The position numbers and the translations under genes are program-made. Below, one piece after another: positions 15,388 through 25,585 of a DNA stretch of 64,000 bases. Source of the DNA: Piscinibacter sp943370595 (GTDB taxonomy: Bacteria; Pseudomonadota; Gammaproteobacteria; Burkholderiales; Burkholderiaceae_C); the NCBI GenBank assembly GCA_943370595.1, contig CALRRO020000001.1:186001-250000 (forward strand). Reading direction: 5' to 3'. The stretch's first letter is position 1. Each line of letters begins with the position of its first letter. The notes beneath the pieces are model-generated. The model was not told the origin of the DNA and made no database searches. It saw only the letters and a list, made by a program, of their open reading frames with translations.

Positions 15388-18094
15388 AGTCGCCGGCCAG
15401 CACGATCGCCAGATCGTCCGGCTTGATGTACTTGCGCAACGCGGCGTTGACCTGCGCCAGCGTGAGCTGGCCGATCGCCTCGTCGACCTTGGCCGAGTAG
15501 GCATAGCTGCGCTCGAGGTCGATGTTGCTCGCCAGCGTGGCGGCGATGCCGCCATCCTGCGCGCGCGACAGCCGGCGGAAGTTCAGCAAGCCGCGCTGGC
15601 CTTCGGACAGTTCCTGCACGGTGAAGCCATCGCGCAGCACACGTGCCAGTTCCTCGCGGAAGACCTGCTCCACCTTGGCGCCGTTCTGCGGCGCAAAGAT
15701 GGCGCTGGCGTTCCACATCGAATGGGCTTCGCGCGGGTTCCAGCTCACCGAGCTGCGAACGTCGTAGGACAGGCCTTCCTTTTCGCGGATGCGCTTCCAC
15801 AGCCGCGAGTTGCCGCCCAGGCCGAGCAGGTAGTTGGCCATGCTCAGCGCCGGATAGTCGGCATCGCGGTCGGACAGCGGCAGCGGCAGCTTGGCCATCA
15901 GCGTGGCGTTCTGCTTGTCCGGCGTGGCGATCACCAGCCGCTGCGGCACGGAGGCGACGAAGGGCTGCGGCACGCGCACAAACGGCGCACCGGCGCGCCA
16001 GTCGCCGAAGGACTGCTGCAGGGCTGCCTTCACCTGGGCCACGTCGAGATCGCCGGCTGCGGCAAACTCGCCGCGCGCCGCGCCATAGAAGCGTTGATGG
16101 AAGTCGCGCACCTTCTCCAGCGTCACCGCGTTGACGTCCTGCACCATCTCGTCGAAGGTGCGCGCATGGCGCACGTCGCCGCGCGGGTACGGGTTGCCGA
16201 TGCGCGACATCGCGTTCTCGGCCAGCGCATCGGGCTCCTTGCGCTGCGACTCGATGCCGGTCAGCGCCTGCCGCCGCACCTCGTCGAAGGCGTCGGCCGG
16301 GAACGCCGGCTGGCGCAACAACTCGCCAGCCAGAGTGATCGCCGCGGCCAGGTGTTCTCGACGAGACGAGATCGTCACGTCGACGCGCCCCGGCGAGTTG
16401 CGGAAGGACATTTCGGTCTTGAGCTGGTCGAGACGGTCCTGCACCTGCTCTCGACTCAGCGTCGCCGTGCCCTTGTCGAGCAGCGCCGCCGTGAAGTCGG
16501 GCACCTCGCCCAGGCCCGCCAGGCTGGCCGCATCGCCGAAGCGCAGGGTCAGCACCGCACGCACGGCCTGGCCGCGCGTGCCCTTCGGAACGACCGCCGC
16601 GCGCAGGCCGCCCACTTCGAAGCGCTGCGTGCGCGCATCGATGTTCGCCGGCGTGGCGGCAAAGGCCTCCACCTTCGATGCCGCTGCCGCCGGCTTCAGC
16701 GCCTTCAGCGCCAGCGCCATGTCGACACGCTGCGGTGCGGGGGCACGCTGCGGCTTCTCGGTGGGCACGTAGGTGGCCACCGTGCGGTTGTCGGCGATCA
16801 GGCGCTGCGTGGCCACACGCTGCACGTCGGCCAGCTTCGCGTCGCGCACGCGGTCGCGGGCCAGGAAGAACATGCGCCAGTCGCCCTGCGCGACCGACTC
16901 GGACAGCACCAGGCCGATCGCCTCCGGGTTGTTGAAGGTCTGCTCCCAGTTCTTCAGCCACTTCGTGCGGGCGCGCTCGAGTTCGGCTTCGGTGACCGGC
17001 TCGGCGGCGAAGGACTCGGCCGCCGCGAGCATCGAGCTGCGCGCCGCCTCGGGCGCGGCCGCAGGCGGTAGCTGCGCGCCGAGCAGCAGCACCGAAGGCT
17101 CGGCCAGGCCGAAGGATTCGCCGAAGGTGCCGGCCGCGAGCTGCTTGTCGGTGAGCCGCTTGTGCAGCCGCCCTGACGGCGCATCGCCGAGGATCAGCGC
17201 GAGCAGGTCGCCCGCGGCCGAGTCCGGATGGCCGGCCGGCGGCATGTGGTAACCGGCGAACACCAGCGGCGCGCCGCCGACGCGGCGCAGCGTCACGCTG
17301 CGCTCGCCGTCCTGCGCAGGGTCCAGCGTGTACTGCGCCGGCAGCGTGCGCTTGGGCCGGACGAGCTTGCCGAAGGTCGCGGCGACACGACGCAGCACCC
17401 GCTGCGGATCGAACGCGCCGGAGACGATCAGCGTCGCGTTGTCCGGCTGGTAGTACTGGCGGTAGAAGGCCTGCAGCCGGCCGATGTCGACGTTCTCGAC
17501 GTCGCTGCGCGCGCCGATCACGTCCTTGCCATAGTTGTGCCAGTCGTACATCAGCGCCAGGGTGCGCTGGTAGAGGATGCGCTGCGGGCTGTTCTCGCCC
17601 ATCTCCATCTCGTTGCGCACCACGGTCATTTCGGTGTCGAGGTCATTGCGCGCGATGAAGCTGTTCACCATCGAGTCGGCCAGCCAGCCGACGTACCAGT
17701 CGAGGTTGGCCTCGTTGGCGGAGAAGCTGGCGGTGTAGTTGGTGCGGTCGAAACTGGTCGAGCCGTTGGCGCTCAGGCCGCGCTTCTCGAACTCGGCCCA
17801 CACATTGCGGTGCGTCGGCGTGCCCTTGAAGATCAGGTGCTCGAGCAGGTGGGCCATGCCCGTCTCGCCATAGTTCTCGTGGCGAGAGCCGACGTGGTAG
17901 GTCAGGTTGACCGTCGTCGTCGGCTTGGAGTCGTCCGGCACGAGCAGCAGGCTCAGGCCGTTGGCCAGGCGGTACTCGGCGATGCCCTCGACCTCGGTGA
18001 CCGCGCGCACGCCGGGTGGCAGCGGCTGGGCCTGCGCCAGATGCAGGTGCAGGCCCAGCAAGGCCAGGAAGAAACCGCGGATGATTCGGTGCAT
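15374..18094 (-). CDS. M16 family zinc metallopeptidase (two-domain, periplasmic)
   Basis: A 906-residue pitrilysin-family protease with a signal peptide (about 1-22, ending AQAQ) and two M16 halves. The first has the inverted zinc motif HLLEH (residues 82-86) and a downstream Glu-rich helix (TEMTVVRNEMEMGENSP). The second half (from about 460) lacks HxxEH and has the substrate-binding R/Y features (LSYDVRSSVSWN). Family members degrade small proteins in a closed chamber. ATG 18094 is used; an in-frame GTG lies three codons upstream. The 3' end overlaps the convergent acyltransferase gene by 14 bases. Confidence 0.92.
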   Translation of the reverse strand: MHRIIRGFFLALLGLHLHLAQAQPLPPGVRAVTEVEGIAEYRLANGLSLLLVPDDSKPTTTVNLTYHVGSRHENYGETGMAHLLEHLIFKGTPTHRNVWAEFEKRGLSANGSTSFDRTNYTASFSANEANLDWYVGWLADSMVNSFIARNDLDTEMTVVRNEMEMGENSPQRILYQRTLALMYDWHNYGKDVIGARSDVENVDIGRLQAFYRQYYQPDNATLIVSGAFDPQRVLRRVAATFGKLVRPKRTLPAQYTLDPAQDGERSVTLRRVGGAPLVFAGYHMPPAGHPDSAAGDLLALILGDAPSGRLHKRLTDKQLAAGTFGESFGLAEPSVLLLGAQLPPAAAPEAARSSMLAAAESFAAEPVTEAELERARTKWLKNWEQTFNNPEAIGLVLSESVAQGDWRMFFLARDRVRDAKLADVQRVATQRLIADNRTVATYVPTEKPQRAPAPQRVDMALALKALKPAAAASKVEAFAATPANIDARTQRFEVGGLRAAVVPKGTRGQAVRAVLTLRFGDAASLAGLGEVPDFTAALLDKGTATLSREQVQDRLDQLKTEMSFRNSPGRVDVTISSRREHLAAAITLAGELLRQPAFPADAFDEVRRQALTGIESQRKEPDALAENAMSRIGNPYPRGDVRHARTFDEMVQDVNAVTLEKVRDFHQRFYGAARGEFAAAGDLDVAQVKAALQQSFGDWRAGAPFVRVPQPFVASVPQRLVIATPDKQNATLMAKLPLPLSDRDADYPALSMANYLLGLGGNSRLWKRIREKEGLSYDVRSSVSWNPREAHSMWNASAIFAPQNGAKVEQVFREELARVLRDGFTVQELSEGQRGLLNFRRLSRAQDGGIAATLASNIDLERSYAYSAKVDEAIGQLTLAQVNAALRKYIKPDDLAIVLAGDFKQP

Positions 18095-18179
18095 GGTCGG
18101 CACGGGAACTTAGGAAGACGGCAGTGTAGGAGCACGCCGTCGCCGAAAAGATCCGCGGCCATGCCGGCCGCCGGCGCGC

Positions 18180-18722
18180 TCAGGCGCCGGTCTTGGCCTT
18201 CTGGTACGCCACCATGCCGGAGCTGACCTCGGCCTTGGCCGATTCCGGACCTTCCCAGCCCTGCACCTTCACCCACTTGCCGGCTTCCAGGTCCTTGTAG
18301 TGCTCGAAGAAGTGCTGGATCGCCTTCAGGCGCATCTGGTTGATGTCTTCCGGCTTGTTCCAGTGGCTGTAGATCGGGCAGACCTTGTCGATCGGCACGG
18401 CCAGCAGCTTGGCGTCGCCGCCCGCCTCGTCGTCCATCTTCAGCACGCCCAGCGGGCGGCAGGTCACCACCACGCCCGGTGTCAGCGCATAGGGCGTGAT
18501 CACCAGCACGTCGACCGGGTCGCCGTCGTCGGCCAGCGTCATCGGGATGTAGCCGTAGTTGCACGGGTAGTGCATCGCCGTCGTCATGAAGCGGTCGACG
18601 AACATCGCGCCCGTCTCCTTGTCGACTTCGTACTTGATCGGGTCCGCATTCATCGGGATCTCGATGATCACGTTGAACTGATCGGGCGCCTTGGCGCCGG
18701 GGGTGACGTTGTGCAGGCTCAT
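18180..18722 (-). CDS. ppa: Inorganic pyrophosphatase, soluble family I
   Basis: A 180-residue cytoplasmic enzyme hydrolysing pyrophosphate to phosphate, pulling biosynthetic reactions forward. The metal-binding signature DDGDPVDVLV (about residues 65-74) and the EIPMNADPIKYEVDKE substrate region are intact. Length is standard for the hexameric bacterial form. It is divergent from hppA, the proton-pumping membrane pyrophosphatase, across a 238-base gap, so two different pyrophosphatases share one regulatory region. Confidence 0.97.
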   Translation of the reverse strand: MSLHNVTPGAKAPDQFNVIIEIPMNADPIKYEVDKETGAMFVDRFMTTAMHYPCNYGYIPMTLADDGDPVDVLVITPYALTPGVVVTCRPLGVLKMDDEAGGDAKLLAVPIDKVCPIYSHWNKPEDINQMRLKAIQHFFEHYKDLEAGKWVKVQGWEGPESAKAEVSSGMVAYQKAKTGA

Positions 18723-18960
18723 GGCGGTGTGGACGGACTACGGAAAAACCCGGATTCTACGCAGAGCACTGTCGGCGACCTGACACATTGATCCCGCCCA
18801 CGAAACGGTGGAAAACACCGGGCCATCGGCGTTGCCTGCGGCTGCGCGGATCCCGTAGGATCCCGCGAGCCCAGGAGCGGGCCGCGGCTTGCGCGTGCGC
18901 GAACGCCTCCGATGTATTCCATCAATCGAAGAGCCAATCAATGAGGAAGGAGATCCACTG

Positions 18961-21111
<2,151 letters not shown>

Positions 21112-21136
21112 CCCAGCGCGCGACGCGCATCTTCCG

Positions 21137-21162
21137 GGGCCGGCTGCACAGCCGGCCCTTTT
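21137..21162 (+). terminator. Rho-independent terminator after hppA
   Basis: A perfect 9-bp stem, GGGCCGGCT (21137-21145) and AGCCGGCCC (21150-21158), with a GCAC loop and four T (21159-21162). It lies 26 bases after the hppA stop codon. The opposite orientation has no U tract, so it acts for the plus strand. Confidence 0.85.
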
Positions 21163-21178
21163 CATTGGCGCTCGTGGT

Positions 21179-21778
21179 TCAGCGCGACAGCCAGTGGTCG
21201 GCGAAGGCGGCCAGGTTCTGGTGGCTGCTGCTGACCCAGGCCAGGTCGGGGCCGACGTTCGGCGTGCCGTTGGGTGCACGCAGGATCAGCGCCGCATGCA
21301 CGTTCTCGGGAACGCCGCGGAAGTACGGCAGGTAGTCGTCGACGAAGGCTTTGGCGCCGACCGCTTCGACGGCATCGGCCTTCGGGCTGCGCGATGTCTC
21401 GCGGTGCCCGGTGGCGATCACCCTGCCGATGGGAAAGCCCAGCTCGCGCAGGTTGCGGCTGCGCGCCGCTTCGAAGCGTTCCTCCAGTGCCGAGATGCAC
21501 ACCAGGTCGAAGCCGGCGTCGTGCAGGCGATGGCAGGCCTCGAGGGCGCCCTCGATGGCCGGGACGCTGGACCAGAACTGCTCGTCGAAGGCCGCCTTGA
21601 AACGCCGCTTCCGGAAGAACCCCAGGCGCGGCACGTCCCAGCGGTCGATCGGCCAGTAGGCCTGCGCGTCACGCTCCGCCGGGAAGTGGCCGAACGCGCG
21701 CTGCCATGCACCTGCATAGGCCAGGTGGAAGTCGAGCAGGACGCCGTCTGCATCGAGGGCGATCACGGGGCGAGCCAT
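21179..21778 (-). CDS. HAD superfamily hydrolase
   Basis: A 199-residue HAD phosphatase-like protein. Motif I, DADGVLLDF (residues 8-16, nucleophile Asp8, acid Asp10), is at the N-terminus. Motif II lies in CISALEERFEAAR, and the later FVDDYLPYF carries the paired acidic residues of motif IV. A small helical cap sits between motifs I and II. The substrate cannot be told; there is no operon partner. It is convergent with hppA across the terminator. Confidence 0.88.
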   Translation of the reverse strand: MARPVIALDADGVLLDFHLAYAGAWQRAFGHFPAERDAQAYWPIDRWDVPRLGFFRKRRFKAAFDEQFWSSVPAIEGALEACHRLHDAGFDLVCISALEERFEAARSRNLRELGFPIGRVIATGHRETSRSPKADAVEAVGAKAFVDDYLPYFRGVPENVHAALILRAPNGTPNVGPDLAWVSSSHQNLAAFADHWLSR

Positions 21779-21939
21779 GCACAGACTCTAGCCGCTGCGC
21801 ACGACGGCTCGAGGCTGCCGCAAGACCCGCTTGTGCAACCGTTTACGTCGGTGTTGCCGAATGCTGGGACAATAGCGGGTTGATCCGGCGCCGCCGCGCC
21901 CCATCTGTCCGTGTTCAGCTCTTCGGGAACGACCGCTTC

Positions 21940-22197
21940 ATGACCACACGCCGCAACACGCCCTCTTCCTCGAACGAATCGCCGTCCCTGAAGCTGCGAC
22001 AGACCCAGGCGGAGTACACCGCCGCGCGGCCCAGTGCCGAGCCCGGCATCCGGCCGCTGATGTCGAGCTCGAAGATGTACGTGTGCCGGCGTTGCCAGGC
22101 GAACTTCAAAACCGGCGACGGCAAGCCCGACCCGCGGCTGCCTGGCCTCGGCAAGTGCAACTCCTGCCTCGCCGCCTCGGCGACGACGACCGCCTGA
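21940..22197 (+). CDS. Small CxxC...CxxC protein, hypothetical
   Basis: An 85-residue protein. The first 45 residues are polar and probably disordered (Ser/Thr/Arg-rich). The C-terminal part carries two CxxC pairs (YVCRRCQANF and GKCNSCLAA) spaced about 22 residues apart, a zinc-ribbon-like layout. No family is recognised. ATG 21940 was chosen; the frame is open further up but that part looks non-coding. It stands alone, divergent from the HAD gene. Confidence 0.6.
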   Translation: MTTRRNTPSSSNESPSLKLRQTQAEYTAARPSAEPGIRPLMSSSKMYVCRRCQANFKTGDGKPDPRLPGLGKCNSCLAASATTTA

Positions 22198-22210
22198 CGG
22201 CCGCGCGGCG

Positions 22211-22294
22211 TCAGAGCCAGCGCCAGACACGCATCAGCCAGCGCGGCAGGCGGGTGGCAACAGGGCGGTAGTGCTGGCGAAGGGGGTAGTCCAT
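22211..22294 (-). CDS. Tiny cationic Trp-rich ORF behind a LexA box
   Basis: A 27-codon ORF on the minus strand, starting at ATG 22294 with GGAGG five bases upstream; an in-frame ATG at 22306 would add four residues (MEAA). The protein is basic, with seven Arg/His, and ends RLPRWLMRVWRWL, which could form an amphipathic Trp/Arg helix. It has no signal peptide and no recognised family. It lies downstream of vanB, with a perfect LexA site and an overlapping promoter-like sequence (22314-22347) between. It is not proven to be translated. SOS control is inferred from the operator. Confidence 0.55.
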   Translation of the reverse strand: MDYPLRQHYRPVATRLPRWLMRVWRWL

Positions 22295-22313
22295 AGCGGC
22301 CTCCATGCGATTC

Positions 22314-22347
22314 GAAGTACTGTATGAAAATACAGTACTTCGCGCAA
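22314..22347 (-). promoter_or_regulatory. LexA (SOS) box with overlapping promoter
   Basis: A 12-bp perfect inverted repeat, GAAGTACTGTAT / ATACAGTACTTC (22314-22325, 22330-22341), separated by GAAA. Its core CTGT-N8-ACAG (22320-22335) equals the LexA consensus used in beta- and gammaproteobacteria. On the minus strand a -35-like TTGCGC (22347-22342) and a -10-like TACAGT (22324-22319) are 17 bases apart, so LexA would cover the promoter. It points at the tiny ORF 22211-22294. Nothing suitable lies on the plus strand. Confidence 0.75.
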
Positions 22348-22398
22348 GCGCATGAACTTGCCCCTACCGGCGCCCGGCATGCGAGCCGGAGCAACTTC

Positions 22399-23367
22399 CT
22401 AGAGGTCGAGCACCAGGCGGGCCGATCGGGCCCTCGAACAGCACGGCAGGAACTGGTCACCGGCCGCCTGCTCCTCGGGCGTGAGGTAGAGATCGCGGTG
22501 GTCCGGCTCGCCGTCGATCACCCGGGTCAGGCAGGTGCCGCACACACCCTGCTCGCAGGAGGTCGCGATCACGACGCCGCAAGCCGCCAGCGCCTTGACG
22601 ACGCTCACGCCCGCAGGGACCGCCACCACCCGACCCGAACTGGCCAGCATCACCTCGAAGGCGCCCGCTTCGCCGCCAGCGGCAGCGGGATCGGCGGCGA
22701 AGAACTCGAAGTGGATCTGCGCCTCCGGCCAGCCCTGGGCGCGGGCGCGGGCGAGCACCGCATCCATGAACCCCTTCGGCCCACACACATAGAGATGCCG
22801 GCCGGAGCTCGGTGGGCCGACGAGCGCCGCGATGTCGGCGCGCTGCGCGAGCGGGCCGTCGTCGAAGTGGAACTGCACATGCCCGGCCAGCGCCGATCCC
22901 TCGATGCGCTGCACGAAGGCCGTGCGCGACTTCGAGCGCGTGCAGTAGTGCATCTCGAAGAGGGCGCCGCTGTGCACCAGGCGCTCGGCCATGCACAGCA
23001 AGGGCGTGACGCCGATGCCGCCGGCCAGCAGCAGGTGGCTCTGCGCCTCGTGCGCCAGCGCGAAGTGGTTCTTCGGCGCGCTGATGGCCAGCGTGTCGCC
23101 TTCGTTCACCTGCTCATGCATCGCCGCCGAACCGCCACGCGACACTGCGTCGCGCAGCACGGCGATGAGGTAGCGGTGAGTCTCGCTCGGGTCATTGCAC
23201 AGCGAGTACTGCCGGGTCAGACCGCCGGGCAGTTGCACGTCGACGTGCGAGCCGGCGGCAAAGGCAGGCAATGGCAAGCCATCGACGCTGACCAGTTCGA
23301 AGCTGGCGATGCCCTCGGCCTCGATCGTCTTGCGCGCCACGCGCACGGACAGCGTGGCCGCGCTCAT
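22399..23367 (-). CDS. vanB: Vanillate O-demethylase, reductase subunit
   Basis: A 322-residue reductase passing electrons from NAD(P)H to the VanA oxygenase. Domains in order: FAD/FMN-binding (RQYSLCNDPSETHRY, about 52-66), NAD-binding (LLLAGGIGVTPLLCMAERL), and a C-terminal 2Fe-2S plant-type ferredoxin (CEQGVCGTCLTRVIDGEPDHRD...FLPCCSRA). This order is that of class IA Rieske-oxygenase reductases such as VanB. ATG 23367 overlaps the vanA stop (ATGA). It is probably transcribed only with vanA. Confidence 0.93.
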   Translation of the reverse strand: MSAATLSVRVARKTIEAEGIASFELVSVDGLPLPAFAAGSHVDVQLPGGLTRQYSLCNDPSETHRYLIAVLRDAVSRGGSAAMHEQVNEGDTLAISAPKNHFALAHEAQSHLLLAGGIGVTPLLCMAERLVHSGALFEMHYCTRSKSRTAFVQRIEGSALAGHVQFHFDDGPLAQRADIAALVGPPSSGRHLYVCGPKGFMDAVLARARAQGWPEAQIHFEFFAADPAAAGGEAGAFEVMLASSGRVVAVPAGVSVVKALAACGVVIATSCEQGVCGTCLTRVIDGEPDHRDLYLTPEEQAAGDQFLPCCSRARSARLVLDL

Positions 23368-24401
23368 GCCGCCGCCGGGCTTTCCTGCGCGACCAGGCGT
23401 TCGACGATGCGTCGCGCCTGCACGCCGCCAAGATCGGTGCTGAGCGACAGCAGCTGGCGCTTCGGCTGCGCCAGGTGGTTGCGTTGCTGCGACTCGAGCA
23501 TCTCCAGGTCCTCCTGGAAGACCTTGCCCTGCGCCTCGCGGATCGACGCGGTCAGCGCCTTGTCCTCCGGCCGGAAGTTGCGCGCCAGGCCCCAGAAGTA
23601 CCAGATCGAGGTCTCGGTCTCCGGCGTGATCAGGTCGACCACGATGCCCGAGGTCTTCACGGCGGCCGGCGCGTCGAAGCCGCCCTGCCCGGCCAGCGCC
23701 ACGCCGACGTCGATGAACACGCTGGACGGCGGCACGAAGCGGCAGCGCTGCCAGCGGTCGACGGTGGCCTGATCGTCCAGCCCGTTGCCTCGCATCGCCG
23801 CCTGCCAGAACGGCGGCGCCTTCACGCCGGCCATGTCGCGCCGGGTGATGACGACATCGCCCTCGGTCGTGGTCTGCGCGGGCACCTCGTCGAGCTCCTG
23901 CTGGCCGATGCTCGTGGCATGCACGTACTTCTCGTGCGTCAGGTCCATCAGGTTGTCGATCATCAGCCGGTAGTCGCACTGCACATGGAACATGCCGCCG
24001 CCGAAGGTCCAGGCCGGGTCGTCGGCCCAGGCCAGCTTCGGCAGCAGCGCCTCGTCGGCCTTGGCCGCATCACCGGGCCAGACCCAGACGTAGCCGTGGC
24101 GCTCGATCACCGGGTAGTGCGCCACCGGCGGGAAGCCTCGCACGCGCTGTCCAGGCATGGCGACGGTCTTGCCGTCGCAGCCCATCTCCAGGCCGTGGTA
24201 GCCGCAGACCAGCTTGCCCTCGACCACCTTGCCCAGCGACAGCGGCGCGCCGCGGTGCGGGCACCAGTCCTCCAGACCGGTCGCCTGCCCCTGCGGGCCG
24301 CGGAAGAACACGATGCGCTCGCCACACACCGTGCGGCCCAGCGGCTTCTCGTCGATCTCGGCCGGCGTGCAGGCCACGTACCATGCGTTCTTCGGGAACA
24401 T
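23364..24401 (-). CDS. vanA: Vanillate O-demethylase, oxygenase subunit (Rieske)
   Basis: A 345-residue terminal oxygenase that demethylates vanillate to protocatechuate and formaldehyde. The Rieske motif CPHRGAPLSLG...CGYHGLEM (about residues 47-70) and the mononuclear iron site DLTHEKYVHATS are intact. The MFPKNAWYVACTPAEI start is typical of VanA. ATG 24401 is preceded by CAGGAG. Identification is strengthened by the adjacent VanR-type regulator and ATTGGATCCAAT operators in its promoter. Closely related aromatic O-demethylases with other methoxylated substrates remain possible. Confidence 0.92.
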   Translation of the reverse strand: MFPKNAWYVACTPAEIDEKPLGRTVCGERIVFFRGPQGQATGLEDWCPHRGAPLSLGKVVEGKLVCGYHGLEMGCDGKTVAMPGQRVRGFPPVAHYPVIERHGYVWVWPGDAAKADEALLPKLAWADDPAWTFGGGMFHVQCDYRLMIDNLMDLTHEKYVHATSIGQQELDEVPAQTTTEGDVVITRRDMAGVKAPPFWQAAMRGNGLDDQATVDRWQRCRFVPPSSVFIDVGVALAGQGGFDAPAAVKTSGIVVDLITPETETSIWYFWGLARNFRPEDKALTASIREAQGKVFQEDLEMLESQQRNHLAQPKRQLLSLSTDLGGVQARRIVERLVAQESPAAA

Positions 24402-24410
24402 CGCAGTCTC

Positions 24411-24455
24411 CTGGATCCAATCGGTCGTTGTAGATTGGATCCAATTGTGCGACAA
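24411..24455 (-). promoter_or_regulatory. vanAB promoter with two VanR operators
   Basis: A -35-like TTGTCG (24455-24450) and a -10-like TACAAC (24432-24427) are 17 bases apart on the minus strand. The palindrome ATTGGATCCAAT (24434-24445), known as the VanR operator of Caulobacter, fills the spacer. A second copy, CTGGATCCAAT (24411-24421), lies between the -10 and the vanA ATG and touches the ribosome-binding site. Both positions fit repression. Confidence 0.85.
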
Positions 24456-24486
24456 ACTGGGTAAAGTGATCAATAGCGACGTCTCA

Positions 24487-24498
24487 ATGGATCCAATC
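24487..24498. promoter_or_regulatory. VanR operator overlapping the vanR start codon
   Basis: ATGGATCCAATC includes the ATG of vanR and matches the VanR operator in ten of its twelve bases. A bound repressor here would block elongation or initiation of vanR, suggesting autoregulation. It is the third copy of GGATCCAAT within 87 bases. Confidence 0.65.
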
Positions 24499-25206
24499 GA
24501 GCTCGAATCACCCGACTCCAGCAGCGTGGTCGCGACCTTGCGCCAGCTCATCGTCAACGGCCGGCTCGCCGCCGGCGAGCGACTGGTGGAGATCCCGGTG
24601 GCCGAATCGCTGGGGGTGTCGCGCACGCCGGTGCGCCTGGCTTTCCGCGCGCTCGAGCAGGAAGGCCTGCTCGCCAAGGCCGGCAAGCGCGGCTACGTGG
24701 TACGAAGCTTCTCGGAGGCCGACGTGCGCGCCGCCATCGAGGTGCGCGGCACGCTGGAGGGGCTGGCGGCCCGCCATCTCGCCGAACGCGGGTTGTCGGC
24801 CGAGGTTCGCGCGACGCTGGCGGAGTGCATTGCCGAAGGCGCGGCGGTGCTCGCCAAGGGTCACCTGGTCGAGGAGGACGTCGGGCGCTGGAGCCGTCTC
24901 AACCAGCGCTTTCACGACGCGCTGGTCGACGCGCACGAGAGCCGGGTGATTGCCGACGCGATCGCGCGCAACAACCACCTGCCCTTCGCCTCGGCCGACT
25001 CGCTGGCGCTGGACCGCAGCGCGCTGCCGGCCGAGTACCAGAAGCTGTGCATCGCGCAGCTGCAGCACCAGCTGGTGTTCGACGCTCTCGAGCGGCGCGA
25101 GTCGGCGCGCGTCGAGATGCTGATGCGCGAGCACGCCTGGGTCGGCTTCCGCTATGGCCCGATGCTGGGCGCATCGTCAGGCCCGGCCGCGGAGCGGCCG
25201 GCCTGA
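24487..25206 (+). CDS. vanR: GntR/FadR-family repressor of the vanillate operon
   Basis: A 239-residue FadR-subfamily GntR regulator. The winged helix (about 14-75) has PVAESLGVSRTPVRLAFRALEQEGLL, and the C-terminal all-helical FCD ligand domain (about 85-225) includes AAIEVRGTLEGLAARHL and the RFHDALVDAHES metal/ligand region. It is divergent from vanAB across 85 bases containing VanR-type operators, so it is very likely the vanillate-responsive repressor. ATG 24487 was chosen because the HTH then starts at the usual distance; the start codon is inside an operator copy. Confidence 0.92.
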   Translation: MDPIELESPDSSSVVATLRQLIVNGRLAAGERLVEIPVAESLGVSRTPVRLAFRALEQEGLLAKAGKRGYVVRSFSEADVRAAIEVRGTLEGLAARHLAERGLSAEVRATLAECIAEGAAVLAKGHLVEEDVGRWSRLNQRFHDALVDAHESRVIADAIARNNHLPFASADSLALDRSALPAEYQKLCIAQLQHQLVFDALERRESARVEMLMREHAWVGFRYGPMLGASSGPAAERPA

Positions 25207-25226
25207 CCGACGGGGAACCTGCCCCC

Positions 25227-25538
25227 TCAGCGCAACAGCGGGTTGCGCGCCACCTCGCCCTTCTTCGTGCACACCGCCTCCGACACGGTACGGCCGAGCA
25301 CGCTGATCGACCCGCCGACGAAGCAGTTGAACTCCTGCCCTGCCTTGCTGCGCACGCTGTAGCGTGTGGTCGTGCCTTCGTCGGTGCGGTTGCTGATGGT
25401 GAAGTCGCCCTTGGCGAGGCCGAGAGCAAAGGCGGTCCGCTCGACGAGAGCCTCGTCGGTCACGGCGATGGAGGCACAGCCGGCGGTGAAAACGGCGGCG
25501 GTCAGCGCAGCCAGAGCAGTCGGGGAAAGTCGGTTCAT
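25227..25538 (-). CDS. Small outer-membrane-type lipoprotein, hypothetical
   Basis: A 103-residue protein with a lipoprotein signal peptide: hydrophobic segment LSPTALAALTAAVFTAGC with lipobox TAGC at residues 18-21. The mature part (about 83 residues) has two Cys (FNCFVGG, EAVCTKK) that may form a disulfide, and a repeated beta-strand character. No family recognised. It follows the repeat lipoprotein gene on the same strand by 47 bases and may be co-transcribed with it. Confidence 0.72.
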   Translation of the reverse strand: MNRLSPTALAALTAAVFTAGCASIAVTDEALVERTAFALGLAKGDFTISNRTDEGTTTRYSVRSKAGQEFNCFVGGSISVLGRTVSEAVCTKKGEVARNPLLR

Positions 25539-25585
25539 GGTGATTCCAGTCGTTGTCGTGTTGTATTGGTTGGCGAGCCGGCGGC

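Noticed and set aside
22211..22294. Naming the SOS-linked ORF as TisB-like
   Set aside because: TisB is hydrophobic and Leu/Ile-rich; this product is Arg/Trp-rich. Only the regulation and size are alike.
22399..23979. Single 526-residue protein joining vanB with the vanA 3' region
   Set aside because: The N-terminal part is a shadow frame of vanA; VanB starts at ATG 23367 overlapping the vanA stop.
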